A stretch of DNA of 64,000 bases from positions 62,001-126,000 of the forward strand of contig WNNJ02001243.1 in NCBI GenBank assembly GCA_012934845.2. Direction: 5' to 3'. Each line of letters opens with the position of its first letter. Position 1 is the stretch's first letter. The translations under genes and the position numbers were made by a program. Shown here one piece after another: positions 1 through 10,778 of the stretch. Source of the stretch: Pomphorhynchus laevis. Lineage: Eukaryota; Acanthocephala; Palaeacanthocephala; Echinorhynchida; Pomphorhynchidae. The notes beneath the pieces are model-generated. The model saw nothing but the letters and a program-made list of their open reading frames with translations, made no database searches and was not told where the DNA came from.

Positions 1-2735
1 TATAAATGTTCATTTGTGCGTTTTATTTTTGATCTCCGATTGGTATTAAAAATGTTCATTTTTGCGTTTAAATTTTGATCTCCGATCGTTATTAAAAATG
101 TTTATTTTTGCGTTTAAATTTTGATCTACGATCGGTATTAAAAATGTTTATTTTTGCTTTTTGATTTTAATCTCTTATCGGTATTAAAAATTTTCTTTGT
201 GCGTTTATATTTTGATCTCTGATCGGTATTAAAGATGTTTATTTTTGCTTTTTAATTTTAATCTCCTGTTGGTATTAAAAATGTTCATTTGTGCGTTTTA
301 ATTTAAATCTCCGATAAGCATTAGAAATGTTCATTTGTGCGTTTTATTTTTTTTATCTCCGATCGTTATTAAAAATGTATATTTTTGCGTTTTAATTTTG
401 ATCTCTGATCGGTATTAAAAATGTTCATTTGTGCGTTTTAATTTTGATCTCCGTTTGGTATAAAAAATGTTCATTTGTTCGTTTTTATATTAATCTTCGA
501 TCGGCATTAAAAATGTTCATTTTTGCTTATTAATTTTAATCTCCTATCGGTATTAAAAATGTTCATTTGTGCTTTTTAATTTAAATCTCCGATAAACATT
601 AGATATGTTCATTTGTGCGTTTTATTTTTTATCTCCATTCGGGTTGTAAAAGCTAATTTGTGCGTTTTCATTTTGATCTCTGATCTGTATTAAAAATGTT
701 CATTTGTGCGTTTTTTATCTCTGATCGGTATTAAAAATGTTCATTTGTGCGTTTTAATTTAAATCTCCGATAGTCATTAGAAATGTTCATTTGTGCGTTT
801 TATTTTTAATCTCCTATCGGTATTCAAAATGTTTATTTTTGAGTTTTAATTTTGATCTCTGATCGGTGTTAAAAATGTTTTTTTTTAGTTTTAATTTTGA
901 TCTCTGATCGGTATTAAAAATGTTTTTTTTTGCTTTTTAATTTTAATCTCTTATCGGTATTAAAAATGTTCATTTGTGCGTTTTAATTTTGATCTCCTAT
1001 CGGTATTAAAAATGTTTATTTTTGCTTTTTAATTTTAATCTCTTATCGGTATTAAAAATGTTCATTTGTGCGATTTATTTTTTATCTCTGATCGGTATTA
1101 AAAATGTTCATTTGTGCGTTTTAATTTAAATCTCCGATAGGCATTAGAAATGTTCATTTGTGCGTTTTATTTTTTATCTCCGATCGGTATTAAAAATGCT
1201 TATTTTTGCGTTTTAATTTTGATCTCTGATCGGTATTAAAAATGTTCATTTGTGCGATTTATTTTTTATTTCTGATCGGTATTAAAAATGTTCATTTGTG
1301 CGTTTTCATTTAAATCTCGGATAGGCATTAGAAATGTTCATTTGTGCGTTTTATTTTTGATTTCCGATCGGTATTAAAAATGTTCATTTTTGCGTTTTAA
1401 TTTTGATCTCTGATCGGTATAAAAATGTTCATTTTTGCTTTTTAAACCTTTTTTCTGATCGGTATTTTAAAGTTCATTTGTGCGTTTTATTTTTGATCTC
1501 CGATCGATATTAAAAATGTTCATTTGTGCCTTTTTATGTTAATCTCGGATCGGTATTAAAAATGTTCATTTGTGCATTTTAATTTAAATCTCGGATAGGC
1601 ATTAGAAATGTTCATTTGTGCGTTGTATTTTTGATCTCCGATCGGTATTAAAAATGTTCATTTTTGCATTTTAATTGTGATCTCCGATCGGTATTAAAAA
1701 TGTTTATTTTTCTTTTTAATTTTAATCTCCGATCGGTATTTAAAAGTTCATTTATGCATTTTAATTTTGATCTCTGATCGGTATCAAAAATGTTTATTTT
1801 TGCTTTTTAATTTTAATCTCCTATCGGTAATAAAAATGATCATTTGTGCGTTTTAATTTTAATCTCCGATCGGCATTAAAAATGTTCATTTGCGCGTTTA
1901 ATATTTTAATCTTAGATCGGTATTTAAAAGTTAATTTGTGCGTTTTAATTTTGATCTTTTATCGGTATTAAAACTGTTCATTTGTGCGTTCTAATTTTGA
2001 TATCCGACCGGTATTAAAAATGTTCATTTATGCGTGTTTATTTTAATCTCCGGTCGGCATTAATATTTTTGTGCATTTAAATTTTAATGTTTGATTAGTA
2101 TTAAAAATGTTCATTCGTGCGTTTTAATTTTGTTCTTCGATCGGTATTTAAAAGTTCACTTGTGCGTTTTGATTTTAATCACCGATCAGTATTAAAATGT
2201 TCATTTGTCCGTTTTAATTTTATTCACCGATCGGTATTAAAAATGTTTATTTTTGCGTTTTAATTTTGATCTCCGATCGGTATTTAAAAGTTAATTTGAG
2301 CGTTTTAATATTGATTTCCGATCGGTATTAAAAATGTTCATTTGTGCGTTTTTATTATAATCTCCGATCGGTATTAAAATCGTTCATTTGTGCGTTTTAA
2401 TTATAATCTCCGATCGGTATTAAAAATGTTTATTTTTGCTTTTTAATTTTTTAATCCCCGATCGGTATTTAAAAGTTCATTTGTGCATTTTAATTTTGAT
2501 CTCTTATCGGTATTAAAAATGTTCATTTGTGCGTTTTAGATTTAATCTTCGATCGGTATTAAAAATCTTCAATTTTTGCGTTTTTATTTTAATCTCCAAT
2601 CGGTATTAAAAATGTTTATTTGTGCGTTTTAATTGTAATCTCCGGTTGGTATTAAAAATGTTCATTTGTGCATTTTAATTTTAATCTCCGATCGGTATTA
2701 AAAATGTTCAATTTTCGCGTTATTTTTGATTCAAA
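1..2735. repeat. 46-bp tandem minisatellite array
   Basis: A unit of about 46 bp, with core CGATCGGTATTAAAAATG followed by TTCATTTGTGCG and a T/A-rich spacer ending in GATCTC, repeats roughly 59 times and runs off the left edge. Units are diverged: ATCGG alternates with GTTGG, ATAGG and TTCGG, and TTCATTTGTGCG alternates with TTTATTTTTGCT. There are small length changes. A subset reads AAATCTCCGATAGGCATTAG, a distinct subtype that recurs about every 4 to 8 units, which suggests past higher-order amplification. I see no coding capacity. Confidence 0.95.
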
Positions 2736-2838
2736 AAGAAATTACGGATGGAGGATGCAATGGGGAAAGCTGCTTTTCCGTATTTGTGATACTTTTATTA
2801 TTTTTTCTTTTTTCCGCAGTTAACCAGCCAATTAAGCC

Positions 2839-3384
2839 ATGCTTTTATGTGCTGTTGAAACATTAATAATAATACCTGAGACACTTCGCAGTAAAACAGA
2901 TAATATTAGAGTTGTTTATTATGCAGACGACCTGGTGATCATATCTGATAATCTAGATATCGCTCACTTGACATTAAATTCTCTATACGACTGTCTTTGC
3001 AATGAGTTATATGTAAACTTAAATAAATCAAAAGTCATAAAGTTCCGTCGTCATCTCCATAGCACTGACATATTCTATGTTGACAAAGAGAAACTCGAAT
3101 TTCTGGTAAATTATCAATACTTAGGCATTCTATTGTCATCTCGCCTATCGTTTACTGCTCATTTTGAACTGAAATGCGAAAAAGTCGTTTCCGTGACTTC
3201 TCAAGCATTAAAACTTGGCTTTTTATTTTTTGACGGAGCGTGTCGTTTCCTCAAAATAATGTTATCATCAATTGTGAGTTATGAACTGGATGCATTCTTG
3301 GATGATATAGCTACTCGGAACTTCAACCAGATAGATGCTTGTCTGTGGCATTACATAAAGAGAGTGGTTAGCTTATTTCCCTAA
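2839..3384 (+). pseudogene. LINE reverse transcriptase fragment
   Basis: An open frame of 181 codons covers the palm and thumb of a non-LTR reverse transcriptase: VVYYADDLVIIS is motif C (YADD), followed about 45 residues later by NLNKSKVIKF (motif D-like) and then YQYLGILLSSRLSF, the YLG motif E region. The endonuclease and the first half of the RT are missing, so this is a 5'-truncated, 3'-eroded copy. It is not closely similar to families A to D in this window. The ATG is arbitrary. It lies directly after the minisatellite; the 2736-2838 spacer holds nothing recognisable. Confidence 0.75.
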
Positions 3385-3900
3385 GAGCTCATCGACGATT
3401 TTTGCGGTCTTGTCTAGACCGACTCCATTCTCAACTATGTTGAACCAGTCATTGAAACTTCCACCAACGGCTGCACTTTGTTCTTATATAACCTTAATAG
3501 AAAGCAAAATGGATTGGATACCCCCTAAATTCTACAATACCCCAGCCTTTACCCAATCTAATTCGAAAAATCCTTTATCTTCCAATCGCCCATCAGCTTG
3601 GAGGGTGCCAGTGCACGGTTATCATGACAAATTCTGTAAAATTTGCATACACTATCATGAACGATCTACTAATTGCATATTCAGCCACTGCATCCCAACA
3701 ATGCGCTTCACTGCTACACGTGTTTTCACTTCCCCACCTATGCGAAGGAATAAACCTATTTATTTATCCACCTGTCGAAAGCCGACAGTGACTATTCTCG
3801 TCGTCCATGTGCGGAAAATGAGCCAGGTGCTTCATGCTTAAGGGACACGATGGTCTTTGATCCATCGGATCGTTCTACACGCGCTGTTTTAGCATTGCTT
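3385..3900. other. Unassigned interval between two retroelements
   Basis: An open frame exists on the + strand at 3410-3841 (143 codons), but it has no domain I recognise and is rich in Ser, Pro and Thr. The stretch may be the eroded 3' part of the preceding LINE, since it follows the RT without a visible boundary. I do not call a gene here. Confidence 0.4.
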
Positions 3901-3904
3901 TCCT

Positions 3905-5735
3905 CTAGCCTCACAATTTCCGTTTTTTTTCATCATATCTGCTCGACGTATTGTGTAGCTTCAGCACGGCTAACCCCGGATTCAGAATCCATTGTGGAAC
4001 ATTGTTATTCGAGCTTGTTCGTCTTTCAAACTTGAGGAATCGCTCGTGTGGCGTGCAATTTGTGGTCACACCCAATAATGATCGTATTGAATGAAGAGCA
4101 GTAGGTAGACATTGCTGCAACCGCGTGATATCGAGCTTTCGTGTTGCTACAACAAGTTCGAATGTTCTCCAAATAGTACCGTTCGAACGCTCTACTTGAG
4201 AATTTCCTGTCGGGTTGTACGGTCTCGAATGGCTTAGTACGATCCCATGTCGTAAAATGAAGGACTTAAATTTCTGGCTATGAAGGCGGGCCATTGATCG
4301 CAATGTACACACTCCGAAAGACCGAATAATAAAAATAGGCTATTCAGACACTGAATTACCGTGTCGGCAGACATATCACTGCATGCGAACGCGAATGGAT
4401 ATCTCGAGAATTCGTCTAATACTGTGAGCAGGTATCGGTTATTGTTGTGAGTAGAAAGGGGACCTTTAAAGTCCATGGAAATCTTTTCAAAAGCTCGGGT
4501 GGCTTTGATCATCTGGGTTGGCTGTATCTTATGATATTGTGGCTTTAGCCTCACACCCATTAGACAATTTGAAATAACTTGACGTATCTTGGAGATTGAG
4601 AATTGTAAATTCCTTGCTCTTATGAAGTATTACAACCTGGTTACGCCGGGGTGGCAGTGTGTATCATGAATTTCTCTCAATCTGATTAGATCGTTGGACG
4701 TACAGGCGGAACTGGTTATCCTGGATAACGCATCAGCAGTATGATTTTCGGAGCCTGGACGATAAGCTATATCGAATGAGAATGCAGCTAGTCCATCATC
4801 CACCGAGTTAACTTTTCGCGACGGGGGATGGTCTTGTGACAGAACTGCTCCTATCGCGTGATTAGATGCATCCGTTTCTACAATGAGCAACTTGGTAGGA
4901 TCTATTGTTGTAAGTATCGCATTCATAACATCACGGCGCATGTCTTGGAAGGTGTTGGCCGTTTCGCGCTGCAACGGAAACGATTGGCATTCGATTAAGG
5001 GTCGGATGCGTTCGGAATAATTCTTTATCCATCTTGAATAATGTTCTAGCATCCCTAACAGTCTTTTCATCTCTCTTTCACACGTTGGTTCCGTAATGTC
5101 TTGTAGTGGCTTAGTACGGGCTGGATATCGGCGAAGTTGATTGTGTTCGATTACATAGCCGAGTATTCTAAGGCGAAGAAAACATTTTTTTTGCACTTTT
5201 CGTCATTTATAGTTTTATTATATTTCTGGATTGCTTCGATAGTTTTCAAGTTATAGTCATGATCTGAAGCAGAATGGCCGCATGCCACCAAGTCGTCAAG
5301 ATAGGCAAAAGTACCCTCTAGCTTTTATGTTTGAATGATCTGGTCGATCACGCGCTGGAACACAGCTGGAGCATTCATAATTCTAAAAAGGAAGTCGTTT
5401 AAACTGATATAATGCTCCATTGGATTCGAACGCTGTAAATTGACGATCGGCCGCTTGAAGTCTCAATTGATGATATGCCGCTTTAAGGTTGAATTTACTA
5501 TAGACTCTGTATCGTGCGATTCGCTCTGCGATCGTATCGATGCGAGGTAGATCGTAAGCGTCGAGCAGCGTAAATTTATTAATGGTTGTGGTGAAATCAA
5601 CAACTATCCGCGGCCTGCCGCTATCACTATTGACCACGACGACTTGTACCCTCCACGGTGCTTGACACCTCTCGATTATCCCTTCCTTCAACATCTTCAA
5701 CGAACGGAATGAACGGACGGACTGAACCAATAAAC
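3905..5735 (-). mobile_element. Ty3/Gypsy-like LTR retroelement fossil, pol region
   Basis: Read on the minus strand, the order is reverse transcriptase (about 5730-5383), RNase H and linker (about 5196-4630) and integrase (about 4560-3911), which is the Ty3/Gypsy order RT-RH-IN. Recognisable marks are IVVDFTTTINKFT and YSKFNLKAAYHQLRL in the RT, VETDASNHAIGAVLSQ in the RNase H, and PYNPTGNSQVERSNGTIWRT with ALHSIRSLLG in the integrase core. The last resembles a gypsy lineage common in helminths and other invertebrates. No gag, protease or LTRs are visible. The copy is broken, with several breaks, and looks old. Confidence 0.85.
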
Positions 5736-5787
5736 TGAACGAACGGATTTAATTTGTTTGCGGGATTATTTTTTTAGTTTGATAGTT

Positions 5788-6869
5788 TTTATTATTCATA
5801 GTGGGCCTGTAAGTGTGCCAACGGCTCACTTACAAGTATGGGGTAGGCAGGGGATCGGCAGGTGAGGTTTTGTTGGACAAAGACATGAGGGCAAACGAGA
5901 TTTTGGCAGGCGAGACATGGGGAAGATGAAAGAGTTCCGAGAGGATGATGCGAGGTAGGATAGAGTGGAATTGAATGGAGACGTGGTGGTGAGAGATCAC
6001 GTGTATACTTTCGTCTGAAGAAATGACGAATAATCCTGAGGATTGATGTTGCAAGACAGAGAGGAACGAGAAAGGATTGAGTTAAAAGTATGCCAGGGAG
6101 ACTTGGAGTTTAATGAAGTGTTGATTTTATGCTGCCAGAAGGAGTTGCATTTGGTACATAGTAGGTTGAGATGAGACCGGCGAAGAGCAAGATGGGAATA
6201 ACGGAGAGACGGAGTGAGCGAGCGGATATTACGTCTGAGAGAGCTGAGATAGACTCGAAAAGCATGGCGGAGTCGACCCTTTAAGAGTATGCATTGGATG
6301 TCAAGCCATGGGGCACGGTGTAAGCGACGGTGAGGATGAAGCTTGAAAGGCAAGAGAAGATCGAGAGTGGATGTGATTTCAGAGTTGAAAAGAAAGGCGA
6401 GATCGTGAAGAGAAGAAGATCTTATTGTTGGAGATGATAGATACGATTTGTGTAAGATAGAGCGGAGAATGTGGAGGTCAAGATTTCTCCAAGGGCGACG
6501 TATAATGGTAGGTGTGTAAGGCGGGGTGTGATTGGAATTGAGATCAAGGGTGACAAGAAAGTGATTGGATAGACCAGGATCGGAGATGGACAGTGAGGTG
6601 TATTCAGCGAAACGATCGGTGACATCGATGATGTCGAGTGATTCGTCAAGGATATGTTTGAGGGCAGTTGAGATGAGTGTGTAGTTGTAGTTGGATAGAA
6701 TGTTGATGAACGTATGGAATCGGTAAAAGAGGGCCGGTCGAGGTGGATGTTGAAGTCGTCAAGAACGAGTGAAGGGATGGAGGACAAAAAACAGTGGGGC
6801 ATGCGGTCAGCGGGTTTAGTAAAACTTAGGAGGTAGGATCAGATGAACCAGGACGGTATGCAATGGCTA
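5788..6869 (-). mobile_element. CR1-like LINE family A fragment with 3' end
   Basis: The minus strand encodes pieces closely matching family A ORF2: the endonuclease end (SIPSLVLDDFNIHLDRPS), the linker (HRAPWLDIQCILLKGRLRHAF) and the RT N-terminus ending at NKTSPADPLPTPY. It is cut at YRPG on the 5' side (6869). On the 3' side the RT stops abruptly and is followed at once by a hairpin-bearing tail (about 5793-5835, TGTAAGTG paired with CACTTACA) and AATAATAA. The copy is therefore internally deleted, joining mid-RT to a LINE 3' end. Several frameshifts separate the pieces. Confidence 0.85.
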
Positions 6870-7240
6870 GATAATAATACAAATTTATTTAACGTGACAA
6901 ATGCGTGCCAGCTGTACGCTTACATGAACACTGACAAAAAATGAAAAAGTCAAGCAGATAAATTGTTTAAATGGGATCGGATTTGGCGTTTTAAGCACAG
7001 CAGGGAAATTGATTGGCGTATATGAATGGGCAGATGATTCCACGATAGAGGAGCAGCCACAAGGAAGGAGCGGAATCCAAAGGAGGTATAGTAGTTTGGG
7101 ACGTGAAAGAAGGGAATTACAGGAACGTAAAGAACAGTAAACAGGACGAGAATTATCAAGAAAAGGCAGGTCGAGAAATTAAAGGGTATGAAAAGTTACA
7201 AGGCGGAAAGCAACGAGAAGAAGACGAATTTCGAGATATG
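6870..7240 (-). mobile_element. CR1-like LINE family B, 3' terminal fragment
   Basis: This is the last part of a family B element on the minus strand. It encodes the C-terminal RT tail (SFLVAAPLSWNHLPIHIRQS, 69-codon frame ending at 6950) and the 3' untranslated region with the GCGTAC...GCACGC hairpin, then AAATAAATTTGTATTATTAT. The same tail is seen at 25772, 27590 and 34187. The piece is strongly 5'-truncated and abuts the family A fragment at an ATAATAAT run. Confidence 0.85.
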
Positions 7241-7244
7241 ATTT

Positions 7245-9235
7245 CAAGATATAATTTCAAGATCTTTCAATATAAGATATGGCTCAAGAAAAACGCATTT
7301 GCTAAGGTATGGTAACATAACGGATCTATGCCTATCAGAGCTCGACGAGTATGTCCTATTAAGCGTTTTGTGATGCAACACACGTAGTCTGAATGCTTTC
7401 GAGTGGATAAGTCAGCACAAACCCAAACTCCCAAATCTTTATATGAGTAGGTTCTTTCGATACTAATTGAACCAAACTGGTACTCACCTCCAAGATGATC
7501 ACATGATCTTCGTGATGTACGCATACATGTACATTTAGCGGAATTAATCCTTTAGTGATTCGTTTAGACCAATTGGATATAACGTCGACGTCGCTTTGTA
7601 AATGTTGTTTATCAAGATCGGAAATAATAGGTCGCCAAACTTTAAGATCATCTGCATATAATAAACTGAATGAACTGATATTTGGTATCAACTCGTTGAT
7701 ATAAAGACTGAATAAGATGGGACCCAATACACTTCCCTGTGGAACACCTAACAACACTGGAAATAGACTCGACAGCGACTCACTTACTCGTACGACACTT
7801 TGTCGGTTGGAAAGGAATACACTAATCCAGTTTATGATCCTCTTATCAAGATGAATGTGCTCCAACTTCTCAATAAGACGCGTGTGATTAACTGAGTCGA
7901 ACGCTTTTGAGAAATCAAAGAAAATGACATCAACTGGTATACCTTGATCATAATAGTGATACCAATTTTCACGTGCATGTACAAGATTAATAGTCGTGAA
8001 ATAACCTCTTCGGAAGCCATGCTGTACTGGGTTCAAAATTTGAAATCTATCTAGAAATTCTATTATTCGTCACTTAATCAATCTCTCTAGCGCACGACAA
8101 CACACGCAAGTGAGACTAATAGGCCTATAATTGTCAATGGACGAACTATCTTCTTTCTTATAAATAGGACAGATGATGGAATTCTGCCAATCAGAAGGAA
8201 CAACGCCAAAAGCAACAGACGCAGATAAAATATTGTAAAGCGGATGACATATTATGTCAGCGATGTTGCGCAGATATACGTGCGATAAGCCATCTGGACC
8301 CGCACCTGCTTTGCATTTAAGTTTCCGAAGCTCTTGGTGAACATCATCACATCGTAAGTGGTCTCTTGTGTCATCTCGGGGCGATTCAAATGTACACGGA
8401 TCACCCATTGTCACATCCTTATGGTCAAGATTCAAAGAATGGAAATGATTTCCAAACATATTTGATATCTGCAAAGAATCAGTTATGAATTTCCCATTGT
8501 CACGTTGTATGCAATTTATAGGTTTACAGCGCGTATGCTTAGCAGTCACATGCCTAAAGAAAGAGCGGGGATCACGGTGACAGTTTATATTTAGCTGTTT
8601 TTCGAAAGATCGCCTACCAGTTCGCTTCATGGACGTAACGAGGTTTCGCCATTTCTTATAAGTGCTGAAATTAGCTCTGTCTTTACGATAGTCATTAAAG
8701 GCCTTACGTCTCATCTTTAAAGCATGTTTTATGTCGCTATTAAACCAAGGCGGTGAGATCGATGTCAAACAGTGTTTACTCTGAAGAGGTGAGAAACGAT
8801 TAACGAGGTGATACAGAGTATCCCTAAAAAACTGGCATAAATATTCGACGCCAACATCAAAAGCATCCAACCACTTCACCCCAACGAGATATTTATTTAC
8901 TAGAGCAAAGTCAGTTCTGAATGGTTTTACAGACGACGTCGGATTTACGCCATGTGAGTAGACATCACTCAGACCAATCAAAATGACCACATTATCTGAA
9001 TGACCTATTGGGTCCAGATAGCTTAATCTATCGAGAATGTCATATGGTACATTAAGGCATAAATCCAAAAGTGAATGTGAATCCAGTGAAAATCTTGTAC
9101 TCTGACTGACATGTTGCTTAAGAGCCAAGCTGTTTATTAAGCCAAGTAGCTTCAAACTCTCGACATCCGAGTCATTGGAAGTGTAATTAACCCAATTAAA
9201 AAAATTTGGTTTCTGATAAACATACAATTAAAACT
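7245..9235 (-). mobile_element. APE-type LINE family C, truncated copy
   Basis: The minus strand holds a 385-codon frame (9227-8070) covering the endonuclease C-terminus (LNVPYDILDRLSYLDPIGHS) and the RT N-terminus up to DNYRPISLTCVCC. A second frame (8036-7359) follows with NPVQHGFRRGYFTTINLV, FFDFSKAFDSVNH, GVPQGSVLGPILFSLYIN and the YADDLKVWRPI catalytic motif, then a third (7524-7267). So the copy lacks the first half of the endonuclease and ORF1, has at least two frameshifts after the finger domain, and loses its 3' end before the family B fragment. 9236-9394 is a short junction with a 30-bp tandem (CCGTCATCTACAATAAATAA twice). Confidence 0.9.
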
Positions 9236-9418
9236 GTTCTAGCAAATTACAATTAATATACACAAGATCGAGTAATAAACAGTTGGAACAGACTTCCGTC
9301 ATCTGCCGTCATCTACAATAAATAACATACAATCTCCCGTCATCTACAATAAATAACATACAATCTAATATACATACAACGAGGAGAATAAAATCACGAA
9401 TCAAACGACTATATACAA

Positions 9419-10738
9419 ATGGGTCGGAAAAAACAAAAGTCTCAAGTTCCCAACCATGTTGCGTCCAACACCGATGTTAGAGATGTTTCCAATGGATCTG
9501 AACAACAAGTCCTTTGCTCAAACAATGATTGTCACACGTGGGTAAGTATTTGGACTTCAGAATCCCAGGCATCTTGCCTTGCAGACAACGAATTCTACTG
9601 TGGCTACTGTTCGGCTAAGATGATAAATACGATGAAGAGTGAAATAGAGAGTCTCAAGACAAATATATTGAAACTATCTGGCAATGCAGCGATGTCCACA
9701 CATGCCTCTTCGTATTGTAATAAGTCTCAACCTCGATGCCCAATTCTCCCGCATTCGATTGCCTCTAAGAATGCCAAATCTCCCATCTCTTCTACAGGTA
9801 TTACTATACATCCTTCAATTTTGCCCAATCAATCAGCTCAATCTTCTGATGTTACTGTCATTGACCATTTGCAACCCAGTATTTCTTTTGTCGTATCAGA
9901 TAAATCACCTTACATTTCTACCCCTCATTGCGTTTCTACGTCATCATCAGATAATCCATTATCAGATAATCTGAAGGAGCCGCAAATTGTATCGCAGCAA
10001 GATGGATTTTGTCAAGTTTATGATAAATCTACCGATACAGTGACGGAGCCGCAAATTGTTACAACTAATGTATGTTCACTCCCCGACACCCCACGTCCCG
10101 TCCTTCCTGTCTCGTTTCTCAATAACTTGCATCCATCAATTAAAATCACCTCCACCAGCCTCCACTATCCTTCCACTCATAACCTTTCCTCACATCGCTT
10201 GCCACCCGCTTTATTATCATTATCCTCTATGTCTCCCGTCGTCAAACCAAATCCCTCCAAATCATCAACTGCCAGCTCTTCTATCGTGATCTCACCTACT
10301 CACGTCAGTCGTCCTCCTTTACGGAAGCGCTTTGCTTCTCGCGATCGTTGCGTCATTGTTACTAATATCACGCCTTCTAACTCCTTATCCCCACAAGCAC
10401 GTCTGGACCACGATGTGTCCGCCTTCAGATCCATCCTCTCGTCTATTGTTCCTGCGGATAAACCATCCTTTTTCAAGGACATTTTTCCTGTCGCATTCAT
10501 CCGTCTAAACAAATCTTCTCAATCTAATCCTTCCCAGCCCCCTCTCCTAAAAATTGTTTTCAAGCATCGCTCTCACGCGTCTTCTGTCCTCTCTCAACGA
10601 TTCAAACTCATGTCATCTTCAACCACTCGAATTTCCCCGATCGCGCCCCTTCCGAAATCGCTCAAATCTCTTCAGCCCGCATCGAAAAACGTCGTCGCGC
10701 GGAAAACGGCGAAACTTCACTCGCCATCCGAAACATAG
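9419..10738 (+). CDS. LINE family A ORF1 protein, Cys-cluster nucleic-acid-binding type
   Basis: ORF1 proteins of CR1-like LINEs coat the element RNA and act as chaperones. Residues 33-64 hold a compact cluster C-x4-C-H-x-W...C...FYCGYC, reminiscent of the truncated PHD/zinc finger found in CR1 ORF1p. A short helical stretch (about 68-85) could form a coiled coil. Then comes a long Ser/Thr/Pro-rich linker and a C-terminal domain from RCVIVTNITPS (about residue 317), probably RRM-like. The family B ORF1 at 29907 has the same cluster. The frame leaves the family consensus near 10637: the downstream part continues in the next frame (ARIEKRRR, NIDGNFQIVHTRPKI) to the ORF2 start, so this copy has one late frameshift. 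Confidence 0.75.
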   Translation: MGRKKQKSQVPNHVASNTDVRDVSNGSEQQVLCSNNDCHTWVSIWTSESQASCLADNEFYCGYCSAKMINTMKSEIESLKTNILKLSGNAAMSTHASSYCNKSQPRCPILPHSIASKNAKSPISSTGITIHPSILPNQSAQSSDVTVIDHLQPSISFVVSDKSPYISTPHCVSTSSSDNPLSDNLKEPQIVSQQDGFCQVYDKSTDTVTEPQIVTTNVCSLPDTPRPVLPVSFLNNLHPSIKITSTSLHYPSTHNLSSHRLPPALLSLSSMSPVVKPNPSKSSTASSSIVISPTHVSRPPLRKRFASRDRCVIVTNITPSNSLSPQARLDHDVSAFRSILSSIVPADKPSFFKDIFPVAFIRLNKSSQSNPSQPPLLKIVFKHRSHASSVLSQRFKLMSSSTTRISPIAPLPKSLKSLQPASKNVVARKTAKLHSPSET

Positions 10739-10778
10739 ACGGAAATTTTCAAATTGTCCACACCCGTCCAAAAATTCG

